This document shows, piece after piece, positions 27,591-36,513 of a DNA stretch of 64,000 bases. The first letter of the stretch is position 1. Each line of letters begins with the position of its first letter. The translations under genes and the position numbers were made by a program. The stretch spans positions 124,001-188,000 of the forward strand of contig CANQJT010000002.1 of assembly GCA_947624325.1 (NCBI GenBank). Reading direction: 5' to 3'. This stretch comes from Candidatus Gastranaerophilales bacterium. GTDB lineage: Bacteria; Cyanobacteriota; Vampirovibrionia; Gastranaerophilales; Gastranaerophilaceae. The notes under the pieces were generated by a model that saw nothing but the letters and a program-made list of their open reading frames with translations, had not been told where the DNA came from and ran no database searches.

Positions 27591-28346
27591 TTAAAAATTA
27601 AATATCCTTTTTGCGTTTTCGGTTGTAATATGTTTGATTTCTTCTACATCGGTATTTCTTAAATTAGCAATCTCTTGAGCAATATATTTTAAATACTTTG
27701 GAGAATTCAATTTTCCTCTGTATGGAACAGGTGCTAAATAAGGGGCATCCGTTTCAAGAAGTATTCTATCTATAGGAACAGCTTTTACGGTTTCTTTTAA
27801 ATTATTTGCATTTTTAAATGTTACTATTCCGCCTGCTGCTATATAGTATCCTTTATCTATACATTTCATCGCAAGTTCTTTTGTACCTGAAAAGCAATGA
27901 TATACAACTGTTTTTAAATTATAATCGTTAAGAATTTCAAAAGTATCTTCATGGGCTTCTCTATCGTGGATTAAAACGGGAACATTTAATTCCTGCGCAA
28001 TTTCAAGCTGAGTCCGAAATATTTCTTTTTGGAGTTCTTTGGTTTCGGTTTCCCAATAATAATCCAAACCTATTTCGCCTATGGCAATTATTTTTCTGTT
28101 CTTTAGATACTCTTTTATCTCAATTGTTGTTTGAGAGGTGTATGTTTTAGCTTCGGAGGGGTGTACTCCTATTGCGCCGTATAACATTTCGTATTTTTCT
28201 GTTAAGTCTTTTATTTCTTTGAAGGTTGAAGGTTCAACTCCGGGGATTATTACTTTTTCAATTTCGTTAGCTTTTAAGTCGATTAAAAAATTATCAAAAT
28301 CAGTTTTGTATTCTTCAAAGTTAATATGTGAGTGTGTATCAATCAT
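27591..28346 (-). CDS. tatD: TatD family metal-dependent hydrolase (DNase)
   Basis: TatD enzymes are TIM-barrel metallohydrolases with 3'-5' DNase activity. The metal-binding residues are visible: MIDTHSHINF (His5, His7), AIGEIGLDYYW with its Glu, VPVLIHDREAHED, VVYHCFSG and LLETDAPYLAP. The 251-residue length matches the family. It is one base from tlyA, so the two are probably co-transcribed. TatD is not required for Tat transport despite the name. Confidence 0.95.
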   Translation of the reverse strand: MIDTHSHINFEEYKTDFDNFLIDLKANEIEKVIIPGVEPSTFKEIKDLTEKYEMLYGAIGVHPSEAKTYTSQTTIEIKEYLKNRKIIAIGEIGLDYYWETETKELQKEIFRTQLEIAQELNVPVLIHDREAHEDTFEILNDYNLKTVVYHCFSGTKELAMKCIDKGYYIAAGGIVTFKNANNLKETVKAVPIDRILLETDAPYLAPVPYRGKLNSPKYLKYIAQEIANLRNTDVEEIKHITTENAKRIFNF

Positions 28347-28447
28347 TAATATATTTGCCTTTGTATTAAATTTATTCTATTCTAATATAACAAAAAAATT
28401 TATTTACATGTTTTAAGCCGATTGAATAGTATAATAAAGGGTAAAAA

Positions 28448-29146
28448 GTGAGTTTTTCTGATTTGGTAATTGAACCTCAAAGGTATAGTGCAGTTCAACA
28501 GCCTGCAGTTAAGAAAAACAACCGAATAAATAAAGTTACGGCATCTTCAATAGCAGGCAGTGCAATTGGTATTGCCGCCGGGGTCGGGGCTGTTTATTCA
28601 CTTGCTAAAAAAGGCAACCCTTTAACCTCTTTAAAAAATTTAACATATTCTGAAGGCGATGTTCTTTTGGTTGGTTTAGGCTCTGTTTTGGGCGGACTTA
28701 CCGGCGGACTTATTGCAGATAAAAACAAAAAAAATGTTAAACCTAAATTAAGAGAAGCTTCTCAGCAATTTATCGGAAATATGGTTTTCCCTGTTTCTAT
28801 TCTGGCAGGTGCTAATAAAATTTTGGAAAAATATGTATTTAAAACTTCTGCTACACCTACGACTTGGCAGGGAATACTACTTAAAACAGCTGTATGCATA
28901 GCCTCTTTAGTTGGCGGAATGGAGCTTGGCAACAAAGTTATGAACAAAGTTAACAATAAAATCTTTAAAGAAGAAGTTAAACATGATGTTGAACCTGAAG
29001 ATTACCTCGTTCATGCCGATGATTTATGCTTAACCGCTAATATGGTTTTAAAAGATTTTAAATCAATCTCTGCCGTTACATCTAAACTTCTTCCTTTGAC
29101 TTTTATTGTTGCAGGCTCTAAAACGGGCATGCAGAAAAACGATTAA
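28448..29146 (+). CDS. Small polytopic membrane protein of unknown family
   Basis: The 232-residue product has a short hydrophilic N-terminus, then glycine-rich hydrophobic segments (about 35-52, IAGSAIGIAAGVGAVYSLA; about 74-93, VLLVGLGSVLGGLTGGLIAD), and two more at about 110-125 and 140-160. The Gly/Ala spacing resembles glycine-zipper packing. The C-terminus is soluble and helical. Translation starts at a GTG (AGTGAGTTTTTC) or nearby; the start is uncertain. I do not recognise the family. It shares a TTAA double stop with hemW. Confidence 0.55.
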   Translation: MSFSDLVIEPQRYSAVQQPAVKKNNRINKVTASSIAGSAIGIAAGVGAVYSLAKKGNPLTSLKNLTYSEGDVLLVGLGSVLGGLTGGLIADKNKKNVKPKLREASQQFIGNMVFPVSILAGANKILEKYVFKTSATPTTWQGILLKTAVCIASLVGGMELGNKVMNKVNNKIFKEEVKHDVEPEDYLVHADDLCLTANMVLKDFKSISAVTSKLLPLTFIVAGSKTGMQKND

Positions 29147-30231
29147 TTTATAAATTCACATAGAATTTCGTTACTTAATAAAAATCCTTTTTCTGTTAAT
29201 TTTAAATTGTCGCCATTTAATTCTAAAAGATTATATCTACTGTACTTTTTTATAATTTGCCCGTAATTTTTTATAAAATCAATTTTAAATTTTTCATTTA
29301 TATTTTTTATATTTATGCCTTTTTTTAATCTTAATCCTAAAAATATTTCTTCTTCTAAAATGTTATCCTTTGAAAGTATTGTTTCTTCTTCTTTCTTTAA
29401 TGGATTTTTAATGTATTCTTCAAAATCTGATATATTTTTATATCTTATATTATCTTCATAACCTGAAGCATTAACTCCAAAGCCGTAATAATTTTTATTC
29501 TGCCAGTATGCACAGTTATGTCTTGAATGAAAATCCGTCTTTGAAAAATTACTTATTTCATAATGTTCAAATCCGTTTTTCTTTAATTTTTCACATATTT
29601 GAAGGAACATTTTTGCTTGAAGTTCATCATCAGGAATGTTTTTGGGGGTATGTTTTGCAAAGTATGAGTTTTCTTCAATTTTTAATCCGTATGTTGAAAT
29701 ATGTTTCGTATTAAGTTTTAAAGCTTTTTCTATATCGGTATTTAATAAATCTAAATTTTGATTAATTAATCCGTATATTAAATCAATACTTAAATTGTTA
29801 AAACCTGCATTTTTAATTATATCTATGGCTTTATATATTGTTTGTTCCGAGTGGTTTCTGCCTATTAATTTTAGTATGTTATCGTTAAAAGTTTGAACAC
29901 CTAAAGAAATTCTGTTTATTCCAATATTTTTAAGCTCTTTGAATTTTACCGCTTCTGCCGTTTCAGGGTTAGCTTCAAGTGTTATTTCAGTATCAGAAGT
30001 ATAATTAAATAAGGATATTAATTTTTCAATATCTTTCAAATCAAGTAAAGACGGGGTTCCGCCTCCTATATACAGGGTTTTTAGTTTTTCGTTTCTATAA
30101 TTGTTTTTTATTTCTTGTAATAAAGAATTTATGTAAATATCTTTGTTTTTTATATCAAAACCTGATACAAAAGCACAGTACTTACATTTTCTTATGCAAA
30201 AAGGTATATGTATATAAGCATGTTCTGTCAT
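29143..30231 (-). CDS. hemW: HemW-like radical-SAM haem chaperone
   Basis: HemW, formerly HemN-like coproporphyrinogen dehydrogenase, is a radical-SAM protein that binds haem and delivers it to targets. The cluster motif is HIPFCIRKCKYCAF (Cys12, 16, 19) with the short CxxxCxxC spacing of this group and TLYIGGGTPSLL after it. A HemN C-terminal winged region (EEEIFLGLRLKKGI) is present. The 362-residue length fits HemW rather than the longer HemN. No other haem gene was seen. Its start diverges from rimI with about 40 bp between them. Confidence 0.92.
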   Translation of the reverse strand: MTEHAYIHIPFCIRKCKYCAFVSGFDIKNKDIYINSLLQEIKNNYRNEKLKTLYIGGGTPSLLDLKDIEKLISLFNYTSDTEITLEANPETAEAVKFKELKNIGINRISLGVQTFNDNILKLIGRNHSEQTIYKAIDIIKNAGFNNLSIDLIYGLINQNLDLLNTDIEKALKLNTKHISTYGLKIEENSYFAKHTPKNIPDDELQAKMFLQICEKLKKNGFEHYEISNFSKTDFHSRHNCAYWQNKNYYGFGVNASGYEDNIRYKNISDFEEYIKNPLKKEEETILSKDNILEEEIFLGLRLKKGINIKNINEKFKIDFIKNYGQIIKKYSRYNLLELNGDNLKLTEKGFLLSNEILCEFIN

Positions 30232-30270
30232 ATTTGTTATTATATGTTAAAATTCAATTACGGGGAAAAA

Positions 30271-30792
30271 ATGAAAAAAGTAAAAATAACACAAATGACA
30301 ACCGAGGATGTGGATGCAGTCTTTCAAATAGAAGAAATGGTGCATCCGAAACATCATTGGTCTAAAGATTCATTTTACAATGAATTGGCTAATAATCTGG
30401 CAAAATATTTTTGTGTGAAGGATGAAAATAATTTGGTTTTAGGATACATCGGGTTATGGCAGATTTTTGAAGAATCACACATTACAACTCTTGCAGTACA
30501 TCCTGATTATAGAAGAATACAATTAGCTCAAATGCTCTTACTTAAAGCAATAGATGAATGTTATAAAGATATGATTAAGTATATAACCCTTGAAGTCAGG
30601 GAAAGTAATATCCCAGCTATATCTTTATATGAAAAATTTTTATTTGAATCTATAGGTGTAAGAAAAAATTATTATCAAGATAATGGTGAAAATGCAGTTA
30701 TAATGTTTACTCAAAATATTTGGTATGATAAATTTAAAGATAATATCAGTAAAATTAAAGCAAATATTAATAAGGCAGAACTTGTAATATGA
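30271..30792 (+). CDS. rimI: Ribosomal protein S18-alanine N-acetyltransferase-like GNAT
   Basis: RimI acetylates the N-terminal alanine of ribosomal protein S18. The 173-residue GNAT fold shows the acetyl-CoA loop HPDYRRIQLAQMLLLKAID (usual Q/RxxGxG/A degenerated to RRIQLA), the strand YITLEVRESNIPAISLYEKF and an FxxIGVRKNYY ending typical of RimI. I chose the ATG at 30271 because CGGGG lies upstream; a longer frame from 30208 would run into the hemW promoter. The degenerate loop leaves some doubt about the substrate. It overlaps bioY by 4 bp. Confidence 0.83.
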   Translation: MKKVKITQMTTEDVDAVFQIEEMVHPKHHWSKDSFYNELANNLAKYFCVKDENNLVLGYIGLWQIFEESHITTLAVHPDYRRIQLAQMLLLKAIDECYKDMIKYITLEVRESNIPAISLYEKFLFESIGVRKNYYQDNGENAVIMFTQNIWYDKFKDNISKIKANINKAELVI

Positions 30793-31430
30793 TAAACAGA
30801 CGGTTAAGAGAAGGGATAAAGAGTTTTCATAAACCCGATAAAAAAATTAAATTTTGTTTGGGCGCACTTGCTATTCTTTGTGTTTGTTTACTTTTACTTG
30901 TAATTTCAACTTTTACCCAGATTAAGATAAACTTTAACCCTTTGGATAAAAGTGCAGGTTCTTATTTAATGTTTGAATATATACCTCAAGTTCCTGTTGT
31001 ACTTTTTATCGCCGGACTTTTAGGCGAGACTTGGGGACTTGCTTGTATTCTAATTTATATTATTCTGGGATTAACCCCATGGTTTTCTTTATTTGCACTT
31101 GGCGGTGGCTTAGGTTATGTTTTCCAATATAATTTCGGATATATTTTTGCATACATATTTTCCGTCATATTAGCATCAAAAGAACTTAATAAAGGAAACT
31201 CGTTATTAAATATTATTTTTGCTGTTTTATACGGAGTTCTTTCTATTCACGTTGTAGGAATAATTTATATGATAATAGCTGCTTTAATCAGACATGACGG
31301 ACTTGATTTTATTGCAAATTGGATATATTATCAGTCTATTTCCAAAATACTTTATGATATAGTATTTTCTACAATTGCTGTCCTTATTGCAAAAGCCTGC
31401 CGTAAAATAATGTGGTTTTTTATGAGTTAG
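30789..31430 (+). CDS. bioY: BioY-family biotin transporter substrate-binding protein
   Basis: BioY is the S-component of ECF-type biotin transporters. The 213-residue product has five or six membrane helices and the family signature QVPVVLFIAGLLGETWG, with FALGGGLGYVFQYNFGYIFA following. It starts 4 bp inside the end of rimI (ATGA overlap). No EcfA or EcfT genes were found here; some BioY proteins work alone or recruit shared modules. A BioD-like gene lies 14 kb away, consistent with some biotin metabolism. Confidence 0.82.
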   Translation: MINRRLREGIKSFHKPDKKIKFCLGALAILCVCLLLLVISTFTQIKINFNPLDKSAGSYLMFEYIPQVPVVLFIAGLLGETWGLACILIYIILGLTPWFSLFALGGGLGYVFQYNFGYIFAYIFSVILASKELNKGNSLLNIIFAVLYGVLSIHVVGIIYMIIAALIRHDGLDFIANWIYYQSISKILYDIVFSTIAVLIAKACRKIMWFFMS

Positions 31431-31694
31431 TTATAAGCCTAAAGAAGAAAGAATTCTAACAAGCAGCTGTTCAATAATTTGAAGTACTATAAATGCAATT
31501 AAAGGTGAAATATCTATCATTCCGATTGGGGGTATAACTGCACGAAAAGGTGCCATTATTACGTTATAAATTTTTACCAATGAAGCAAGAGGCTCTTTTC
31601 TCACATCAAAAATAGGTATCCAGCTTAGTAAAACAACTGTTAATATTACCAAATATATTAATCTGAAAGCTAAAGAAACTATATATGATATCAT
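31431..31694 (-). CDS. YggT family membrane protein
   Basis: The 87-residue product has two hydrophobic helices (about 3-27 and 62-82) with the YggT loop sequence LLSWIPIFDVRKEPL and the amphipathic segment KIYNVIMAPFRAVIPPIGMIDISPLIAF. YggT/YlmG proteins are linked to membrane organisation and cell division or, in plastids, nucleoid and thylakoid biogenesis. It abuts bioY tail-to-tail without a gap and lies 12 bp after mtnP. Confidence 0.9.
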   Translation of the reverse strand: MISYIVSLAFRLIYLVILTVVLLSWIPIFDVRKEPLASLVKIYNVIMAPFRAVIPPIGMIDISPLIAFIVLQIIEQLLVRILSSLGL

Positions 31695-31706
31695 TATTTA
31701 ATTCCT

Positions 31707-32516
31707 TTATGATGTTTGTGAAGTGTTATAGCATTCACAATTATTTCTTTCAATAGGAATATTTTCTATAATTGATAATAATAATTGTTTTAACCTGCTT
31801 ATGTTGTTTTTAAATACATGGATTACTTCCTGATGAGTAACTGGCGGAACATCACCTACTAAACCTGCATCGTAGTCTGTAATTAAAGCAATGGTTAAAG
31901 GACACATATCAAGCTCTCTAACCAAATGAACTTCAGGATATTGGCTCATATTAATAACTTCCCAGCCTTGATTAGTAAAGAATTTAGATTCGGCTTTAGT
32001 TGTAAATCTCGGGCCGTTAATAATAACAACAGTACCTGTTTCATGAACGGTTATGCCTTGTTTTTTAGCTTGTTCTATTGCAATTTGTCTTAATTCGGGG
32101 CAATATGGGTCTGCTGCAGATGGATGAATACAATTTGGACCTTCAAAAAAAGTATTTTTTCTGCCGTCTGTCCAATCAACAAATTGATCGCATATTACAA
32201 AATCACCGGGTTTTACGTGTTTTTGAAGACTTCCTGCTGCGCAAGGTGAAATAACCCTTGTAACTCCTAACGATTTTAATGCCCATACATTTGCTCTATA
32301 GTTTACTAAGTGGGGTAAAAATCTGTGATCTCTTCCGTGACGGGGAATAAATGCTACTTTTTTCCCGTATATTTCACCTATTGTTATTGCATCAGAAGGG
32401 CTTCCATAAGGTGTATCTATCGTTATTTCTTCAAACGGCATGCCTGAATTTTCAAAAAAACTATAAAATCCGCTTCCGCCTATTATTCCGATTTGAACAT
32501 TTTTTATATCACTCAT
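31707..32516 (-). CDS. mtnP: S-methyl-5'-thioadenosine phosphorylase
   Basis: MTAP releases adenine from methylthioadenosine by phosphorolysis in the methionine salvage pathway. Family motifs in 269 residues are IGIIGGSGFYSF, the phosphate site PYGSPSDA, FIPRHGRDHRFLPHLVNYRAN, SPCAAGSLQ, and the purine site NMSQYPEVHLVRELDMC followed by TDYDAGL. The Asp-Ala-based purine pocket and the PHxVNYRAN motif are those of MTAP rather than PNP. A GGAGATT sequence precedes the ATG. Confidence 0.94.
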   Translation of the reverse strand: MSDIKNVQIGIIGGSGFYSFFENSGMPFEEITIDTPYGSPSDAITIGEIYGKKVAFIPRHGRDHRFLPHLVNYRANVWALKSLGVTRVISPCAAGSLQKHVKPGDFVICDQFVDWTDGRKNTFFEGPNCIHPSAADPYCPELRQIAIEQAKKQGITVHETGTVVIINGPRFTTKAESKFFTNQGWEVINMSQYPEVHLVRELDMCPLTIALITDYDAGLVGDVPPVTHQEVIHVFKNNISRLKQLLLSIIENIPIERNNCECYNTSQTS

Positions 32517-32570
32517 AATAATCTCCTAAATACTGATATGTAATATTTAACATAGAAATAAAGTTATTAC

Positions 32571-32606
32571 AATAAAAAAAGAAATGTTCTAAAATTAGAG
32601 CATTTC
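32571..32606. terminator. Bidirectional intrinsic terminator between the pseudopilin and mtnP genes
   Basis: GAAATGTTCT (32581-32590) pairs with AGAGCATTTC (32597-32606), leaving a 6-nt loop. A run of A residues (32574-32580) precedes it and T residues follow, so it can terminate in both directions. It lies 27 bp after the pseudopilin stop on the minus strand. Confidence 0.8.
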
Positions 32607-32633
32607 TTTTTATTCTGTAATTGTCTTGAAAAT

Positions 32634-33269
32634 TTATTTTCCTTTTGTAACATCAAGAGAATTTTCAATAAGTTCATCTTCATAGTTAAAATCAGTAGAA
32701 TTACTTGGAGTACCGATTTTACCATCGTAAGAAACTTGTATTTTAAGTCCCAGACCTCTATCAGGCAGACTTCCATCTTTAGCTAACTTATCTAATTCAC
32801 CGGAGGAAAGTGCACGGTCAACATAAATTGTACGAGAATCCTGGTCAGGTTGATCTGTAAATTTACCTTCTAACCCCCAATACCTAATACCATCGGTAGT
32901 TATAAAGTTAGGAGAACTATAGCAAGAACCTCCCGGACCTTTAGGACCGAGGTCACTGTCACAGTTATATCCGGCATTAGAACAATTAATTGTTCCTGCC
33001 GTATTTAAAGAATCTGCAACAGATCTGCAAAAATCTTCATCGCCGATATTTTGATCTTTCCAGTATGCTGCCGAATTAGCTGCTATTGAATAGACTGTAG
33101 AATCCATTGCGTTTGATACGGCACTTTGCATACTATATAATGCCTTTTTGTAACTGATTTTATCTTTATCCGGTCTTACAGTACTGATTACAGGTATTAA
33201 TATAGCCGCTAAAACACCTATTATGGCTAATGTAACCAATGCTTCCGAAAGAGTAAATGCTTTTTTCAT
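32634..33269 (-). CDS. Type IV pilin-like pseudopilin
   Basis: The protein begins MKKAFTLSEALVTLAIIG, a type III (prepilin) signal with a very short basic leader, cleavage expected before Phe5, Glu at mature position 5 and a long hydrophobic helix. Ala replaces the more usual Gly before the cleavage site. The 211-residue body has a soluble domain with two cysteine pairs (CSNAGYNC and others) and a Gly/Pro-rich loop. Identical leaders are common in Gastranaerophilales. A start at 33305 would add 12 residues before the leader and is unlikely. No pilus assembly genes are nearby. Confidence 0.88.
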   Translation of the reverse strand: MKKAFTLSEALVTLAIIGVLAAILIPVISTVRPDKDKISYKKALYSMQSAVSNAMDSTVYSIAANSAAYWKDQNIGDEDFCRSVADSLNTAGTINCSNAGYNCDSDLGPKGPGGSCYSSPNFITTDGIRYWGLEGKFTDQPDQDSRTIYVDRALSSGELDKLAKDGSLPDRGLGLKIQVSYDGKIGTPSNSTDFNYEDELIENSLDVTKGK

Positions 33270-33296
33270 TATTAATTCCTTATATTCAATAAGTTC

Positions 33297-33325
33297 ATTA
33301 TACATTTAATATAATAATACCACAA
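33297..33325 (-). promoter_or_regulatory. Likely promoter of the pseudopilin gene
   Basis: On the minus strand, TTGTGG (33325-33320) and TATAAT (33302-33297) are 17 bp apart, about 28 bp before the chosen ATG at 33269. The promoter supports that start, because the alternative ATG at 33305 would lie upstream of the -10 box. Confidence 0.55.
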
Positions 33326-33378
33326 ATATAAAAAAATATCTCAATTATTAATATTAAAAATTATTTACAAAAAATTAC

Positions 33379-33407
33379 TTGATATTAATTTTTTAGCTGT
33401 TTATAAT
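33379..33407 (+). promoter_or_regulatory. Sigma-70-type promoter for rpmE
   Basis: TTGATA (33379-33384) and TATAAT (33402-33407) are separated by 17 bp, predicting a leader of about 30 nt to the rpmE ATG with GAGGTGA as ribosome binding site. Confidence 0.7.
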
Positions 33408-33442
33408 TCAATAGCTATATAATATTAATAGAGGTGAATAAA

Positions 33443-33649
33443 ATGAAAAAAGACATACATCCCGAATACAAAAAAACAGTTATAAAATGTGTATGCGGTA
33501 ATGAAATTGAAACAGGCTCGGTACTTGATAATATTACGGTAGAAATTTGCAATCACTGCCATCCGTATTATACAGGCAATCAAAAAATTGTTGATACCGA
33601 AGGTCGTATTGAAAAATTCAAAAAACGTTATCAAAAAAATCAAAAATAG
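33443..33649 (+). CDS. rpmE: 50S ribosomal protein L31 (zinc-binding form)
   Basis: The 68-residue protein has the L31 start [19 protein letters not shown] and the zinc-binding cysteines Cys16, Cys18, Cys36 and Cys39 (KCVCG and [10 protein letters not shown]), so it is the C+ form, followed by a basic tail. The start at 33443 follows GAGGTGA with good spacing. A GTG at 33434 inside that box is not credible. Two hairpins with T-runs follow. Confidence 0.96.
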   Translation: MKKDIHPEYKKTVIKCVCGNEIETGSVLDNITVEICNHCHPYYTGNQKIVDTEGRIEKFKKRYQKNQK

Positions 33650-33655
33650 CTTTAT

Positions 33656-33684
33656 GCAGTGCTTTATTAAAGCACTGCTTTTTT
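33656..33684 (+). terminator. Intrinsic terminator after rpmE
   Basis: GCAGTGCTTTA and TAAAGCACTGC form an almost loopless 10-11 bp stem (33656-33678) followed by six T residues. It starts 7 nt after the rpmE stop. Confidence 0.88.
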
Positions 33685-33686
33685 AT

Positions 33687-33712
33687 ACCCGTAACGATGC
33701 GGGTTTTTGTTT
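33687..33712 (+). terminator. Second tandem terminator hairpin, ahead of thyX
   Basis: ACCCG (33687-33691) pairs with CGGGT (33700-33704), followed by TTTTGTTTT. It lies directly after the rpmE terminator and 16 bp before the thyX ATG, so it could serve as back-up terminator or as a structure in the thyX leader. Confidence 0.6.
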
Positions 33713-33727
33713 TGATGGAGGGATTAT

Positions 33728-34432
33728 ATGGCATCAGAAGATAAGTTTGCACAAGTCAGGTTAATATCAAAACCTGAAAATATGCTTAAAACAATATATA
33801 CAGCCTGCAGAACATGTTACAGTGCAGATTCTCCCCTAAATATTTACGATTGTGATTCGGCTCAAGATAATGAAAAAATGCTAAAACTTATAAATCGTGT
33901 TATTTCATCGGGACATTACAGTACAATAGAGCATATTCAGGTAAGTTTTGCAATCAGCCATATATCAAGGGCATGTTCACATCAATTAGTAAGGCACAGA
34001 CACATGTCTTTTTCTCAAAAATCTCAAAGATATGTTAAAGAAAAAGAACAGTTTGAATACTTAATCCCGGATACAATAGAAAACAATCCCGAATTAAAAG
34101 CTAAATTTGAAGATTTTATGGGAAAAATATCCGATTTTTATCTTGAATTGACAAATAACGGAATTCCGGCTGAAGATGCCAGGGCGGTTTTACCTAATGC
34201 AGCTTCAACATCTATGGTCGCAAGCTTAAATTTAAGAGAGATGATTCATCTCGCAAATTTAAGATTATGTACAAGGGCGCAAAAAGAAATTAGAATTCTT
34301 GTAAAGAGAATGTGCGATGAACTTATTAAAGAAGAGCCGTGGTTAAAAGAGTATTTAGTTCCAAAATGTGAAAGATTAGGATATTGTGATGAAGATAAAT
34401 CTTGCGGAAGAAAAGAAACCAGAAAGCAGTAA
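33728..34432 (+). CDS. thyX: Flavin-dependent thymidylate synthase
   Basis: ThyX makes dTMP from dUMP with methylenetetrahydrofolate and reduced flavin. The signature RHRHMSFSQKSQRYV (residues 89-103) fits RHRxxSxxxxSxR, and the preceding STIEHIQVSFAISHISRACS is typical. The 234-residue length is normal. TGGAGGG precedes the ATG. It opens the thyX-prfA-rsmH-ftsL-ftsI-murE-gpsA series; prfA begins 3 bp after its stop. No thyA was seen. Confidence 0.96.
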   Translation: MASEDKFAQVRLISKPENMLKTIYTACRTCYSADSPLNIYDCDSAQDNEKMLKLINRVISSGHYSTIEHIQVSFAISHISRACSHQLVRHRHMSFSQKSQRYVKEKEQFEYLIPDTIENNPELKAKFEDFMGKISDFYLELTNNGIPAEDARAVLPNAASTSMVASLNLREMIHLANLRLCTRAQKEIRILVKRMCDELIKEEPWLKEYLVPKCERLGYCDEDKSCGRKETRKQ

Positions 34433-34435
34433 TTT

Positions 34436-35518
34436 ATGAAAGAAATGTTAGATAAAATATTACAAATTGAAAGTAAATATACAGAACTCGGACAGATATT
34501 ATCAGACCCCGAAGTTATTCAGGATTATAACAGATTTAAAACTCTTTCAAAACAAAGAAAAGCAATGGAAGAAACGGTTGAAGTGTATCATGCTTGGAAA
34601 GATGCGGAGCAGGCGGTAAAAGATGCTCAGGAACTTTTAAAAAACGAATCCGATGAGTCAATGAGAGAATTTCTTCATAATGAAATAAATGAAAATGAAA
34701 CAAAAATGACTGAGCTTGAAGAAAGAATGAGAATTCTTCTTCTGCCTCGCGACCCTATGGATGATAAAGATATTATGCTTGAAATAAGAGGTTCTGCAGG
34801 CGGTGATGAAGCAAATATATTTGCCGGCGACCTTATGAGAATGTATTTAAGATATGCGGATAAACAAGGCTGGCAGACTCAAATATTAAGTAAAACAGAC
34901 TGTGAAGCAGGCGGAGTGTCTGAAGTTATCATTTCAATTAAAGGCGACAGCATTTATTCAAAATTAAAGTATGAATCAGGTGTTCATAGAGTTCAAAGGG
35001 TTCCTGCAACGGAATCTCAAGGCAGAGTTCATACATCAACCGCAACCGTTGCCGTTATGCCCGAAGTAGATGATGTTGAAATTGAACTTAATATGAATGA
35101 TATTGAAATAACAACGGCTCGTTCCGGTGGTGCAGGCGGTCAAAATGTTAATAAAGTTGAAACGGCAGCAAGAGTATTTCATAAACCCACGGGAATTATG
35201 ATATTCTGTACGGAAGAACGGTCTCAGCTGCAAAATAAAGAAAGAGCATTGCAAATCTTAAAAGCTAAATTATATGATATGGAAGTTCAAAAACAAATGA
35301 AGGAAGTTACAGATTTAAGACGGTCTCAAGTCGGTACGGGTGACCGCTCGGAACGTATCAGAACATATAATTTCCCTCAAGGTCGTTTGACAGACCACAG
35401 AATTGGTCAAAATCTCAATGTATGGACAGTTATAGACGGAGACTTAGATGAACTTATTAATCTGTTAATGATGCATGACCAAAAATTAAAATTGGAAAAA
35501 TTAGCAGAAATTAATTAG
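34436..35518 (+). CDS. prfA: Peptide chain release factor 1
   Basis: RF1 releases the peptide at UAA and UAG codons. The 360-residue protein has an N-terminal helical domain, a stop-codon-reading motif region around [16 protein letters not shown] that contains the PxT tripeptide as PAT, and the catalytic GGQ in [17 protein letters not shown] near residue 230. The PAT tripeptide indicates RF1 rather than RF2 (SPF). It follows thyX by 3 bp and precedes rsmH by 14 bp. Confidence 0.96.
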   Translation: MKEMLDKILQIESKYTELGQILSDPEVIQDYNRFKTLSKQRKAMEETVEVYHAWKDAEQAVKDAQELLKNESDESMREFLHNEINENETKMTELEERMRILLLPRDPMDDKDIMLEIRGSAGGDEANIFAGDLMRMYLRYADKQGWQTQILSKTDCEAGGVSEVIISIKGDSIYSKLKYESGVHRVQRVPATESQGRVHTSTATVAVMPEVDDVEIELNMNDIEITTARSGGAGGQNVNKVETAARVFHKPTGIMIFCTEERSQLQNKERALQILKAKLYDMEVQKQMKEVTDLRRSQVGTGDRSERIRTYNFPQGRLTDHRIGQNLNVWTVIDGDLDELINLLMMHDQKLKLEKLAEIN

Positions 35519-35532
35519 AGGAAAAAAGGGGA

Positions 35533-36495
35533 ATGGGGGAATATAAGCATTATCCCGTAATGCTCAATGAAGCAGTTAACGCTCTTGAATGCACGGACGG
35601 TAAACTATATATAGATGCAACACTCGGCGGCGGCAGCTACAGCGAATTAATTCTGAAAAAAATATCGCCAAACGGCAGGTTAATTTCTTTTGATGTTGAT
35701 ATTGATGCAATTAATTTTTCCAAACAAAAATTAAAAGATTACGAAAATTTAACGATTGTTAACGATTCTTACACAAATATTAAGAAATATTTAGATGAAA
35801 ATAATATAAAAGAAATAACAGGCGGAATTGTTTTTGATTTGGGTGCATCTATTCCTCAATTGACTTCTGATAAGAGGGGTTTCAGTTTTTTAACCGATTC
35901 GAAATTAGACATGCGGTTTAATCAGTTCGGCGATTTAACTGCTTATGATGTAGTTAATGATTATAAAGAGGATGAACTTGTCCGTATATTCAGTGAATAC
36001 GGGGAAGAGCGGTTTTCTAAAAGAATTGCAAAAAAAATAATTGAAACAAGAAAAAATAATAAAATTCAAACGACGCAAGAACTTGTAAATATTATCTTTG
36101 AGGCAACTCCGAGAATAAAATCCAAAATTCATCCTGCAACAAGAGTTTTTCAAGCAATCAGGATAGAAGTTAATCATGAACTTGACAATATTAAAAATAC
36201 ATTAAATGATGTGCTTACATTATTATCAAATAATGCTATACTATCAATAGTGACATTCCATTCACTGGAGGACAGAATAGTTAAGCAATTTTTTAAACAC
36301 TATTCTAAAGAATGGGTTTCACCTTGGGGTCAGGAGCATGCCCTTGAATATATTAAGGCAGAAGAAGTTTATAATCCTCCTTTATTGGAGTTAGTAAACA
36401 AAAAGCCTATTCAGGCATCAGATGAAGAAATAAAAATCAATCCGCCTTCAAGATCGGCTAAGTTAAGAGCGGCAAGAAGAATAAATAAAAACTAA
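35533..36495 (+). CDS. rsmH: 16S rRNA (cytosine(1402)-N4)-methyltransferase
   Basis: RsmH (MraW) methylates C1402 in the ribosomal decoding centre. Motifs in 320 residues are HYPVMLNEAVNAL at the start, the SAM loop DATLGGGSYSELIL, VFDLGASIPQLTSDKRGFSF, TRVFQAIRIEVNHEL and FHSLEDRIVKQFF, with a basic SRSAKLRAARR tail. It heads the division part of the cluster as in canonical dcw operons, although mraZ is absent upstream. Confidence 0.96.
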   Translation: MGEYKHYPVMLNEAVNALECTDGKLYIDATLGGGSYSELILKKISPNGRLISFDVDIDAINFSKQKLKDYENLTIVNDSYTNIKKYLDENNIKEITGGIVFDLGASIPQLTSDKRGFSFLTDSKLDMRFNQFGDLTAYDVVNDYKEDELVRIFSEYGEERFSKRIAKKIIETRKNNKIQTTQELVNIIFEATPRIKSKIHPATRVFQAIRIEVNHELDNIKNTLNDVLTLLSNNAILSIVTFHSLEDRIVKQFFKHYSKEWVSPWGQEHALEYIKAEEVYNPPLLELVNKKPIQASDEEIKINPPSRSAKLRAARRINKN

Positions 36496-36513
36496 ATATC
36501 AGGGGAGACATCA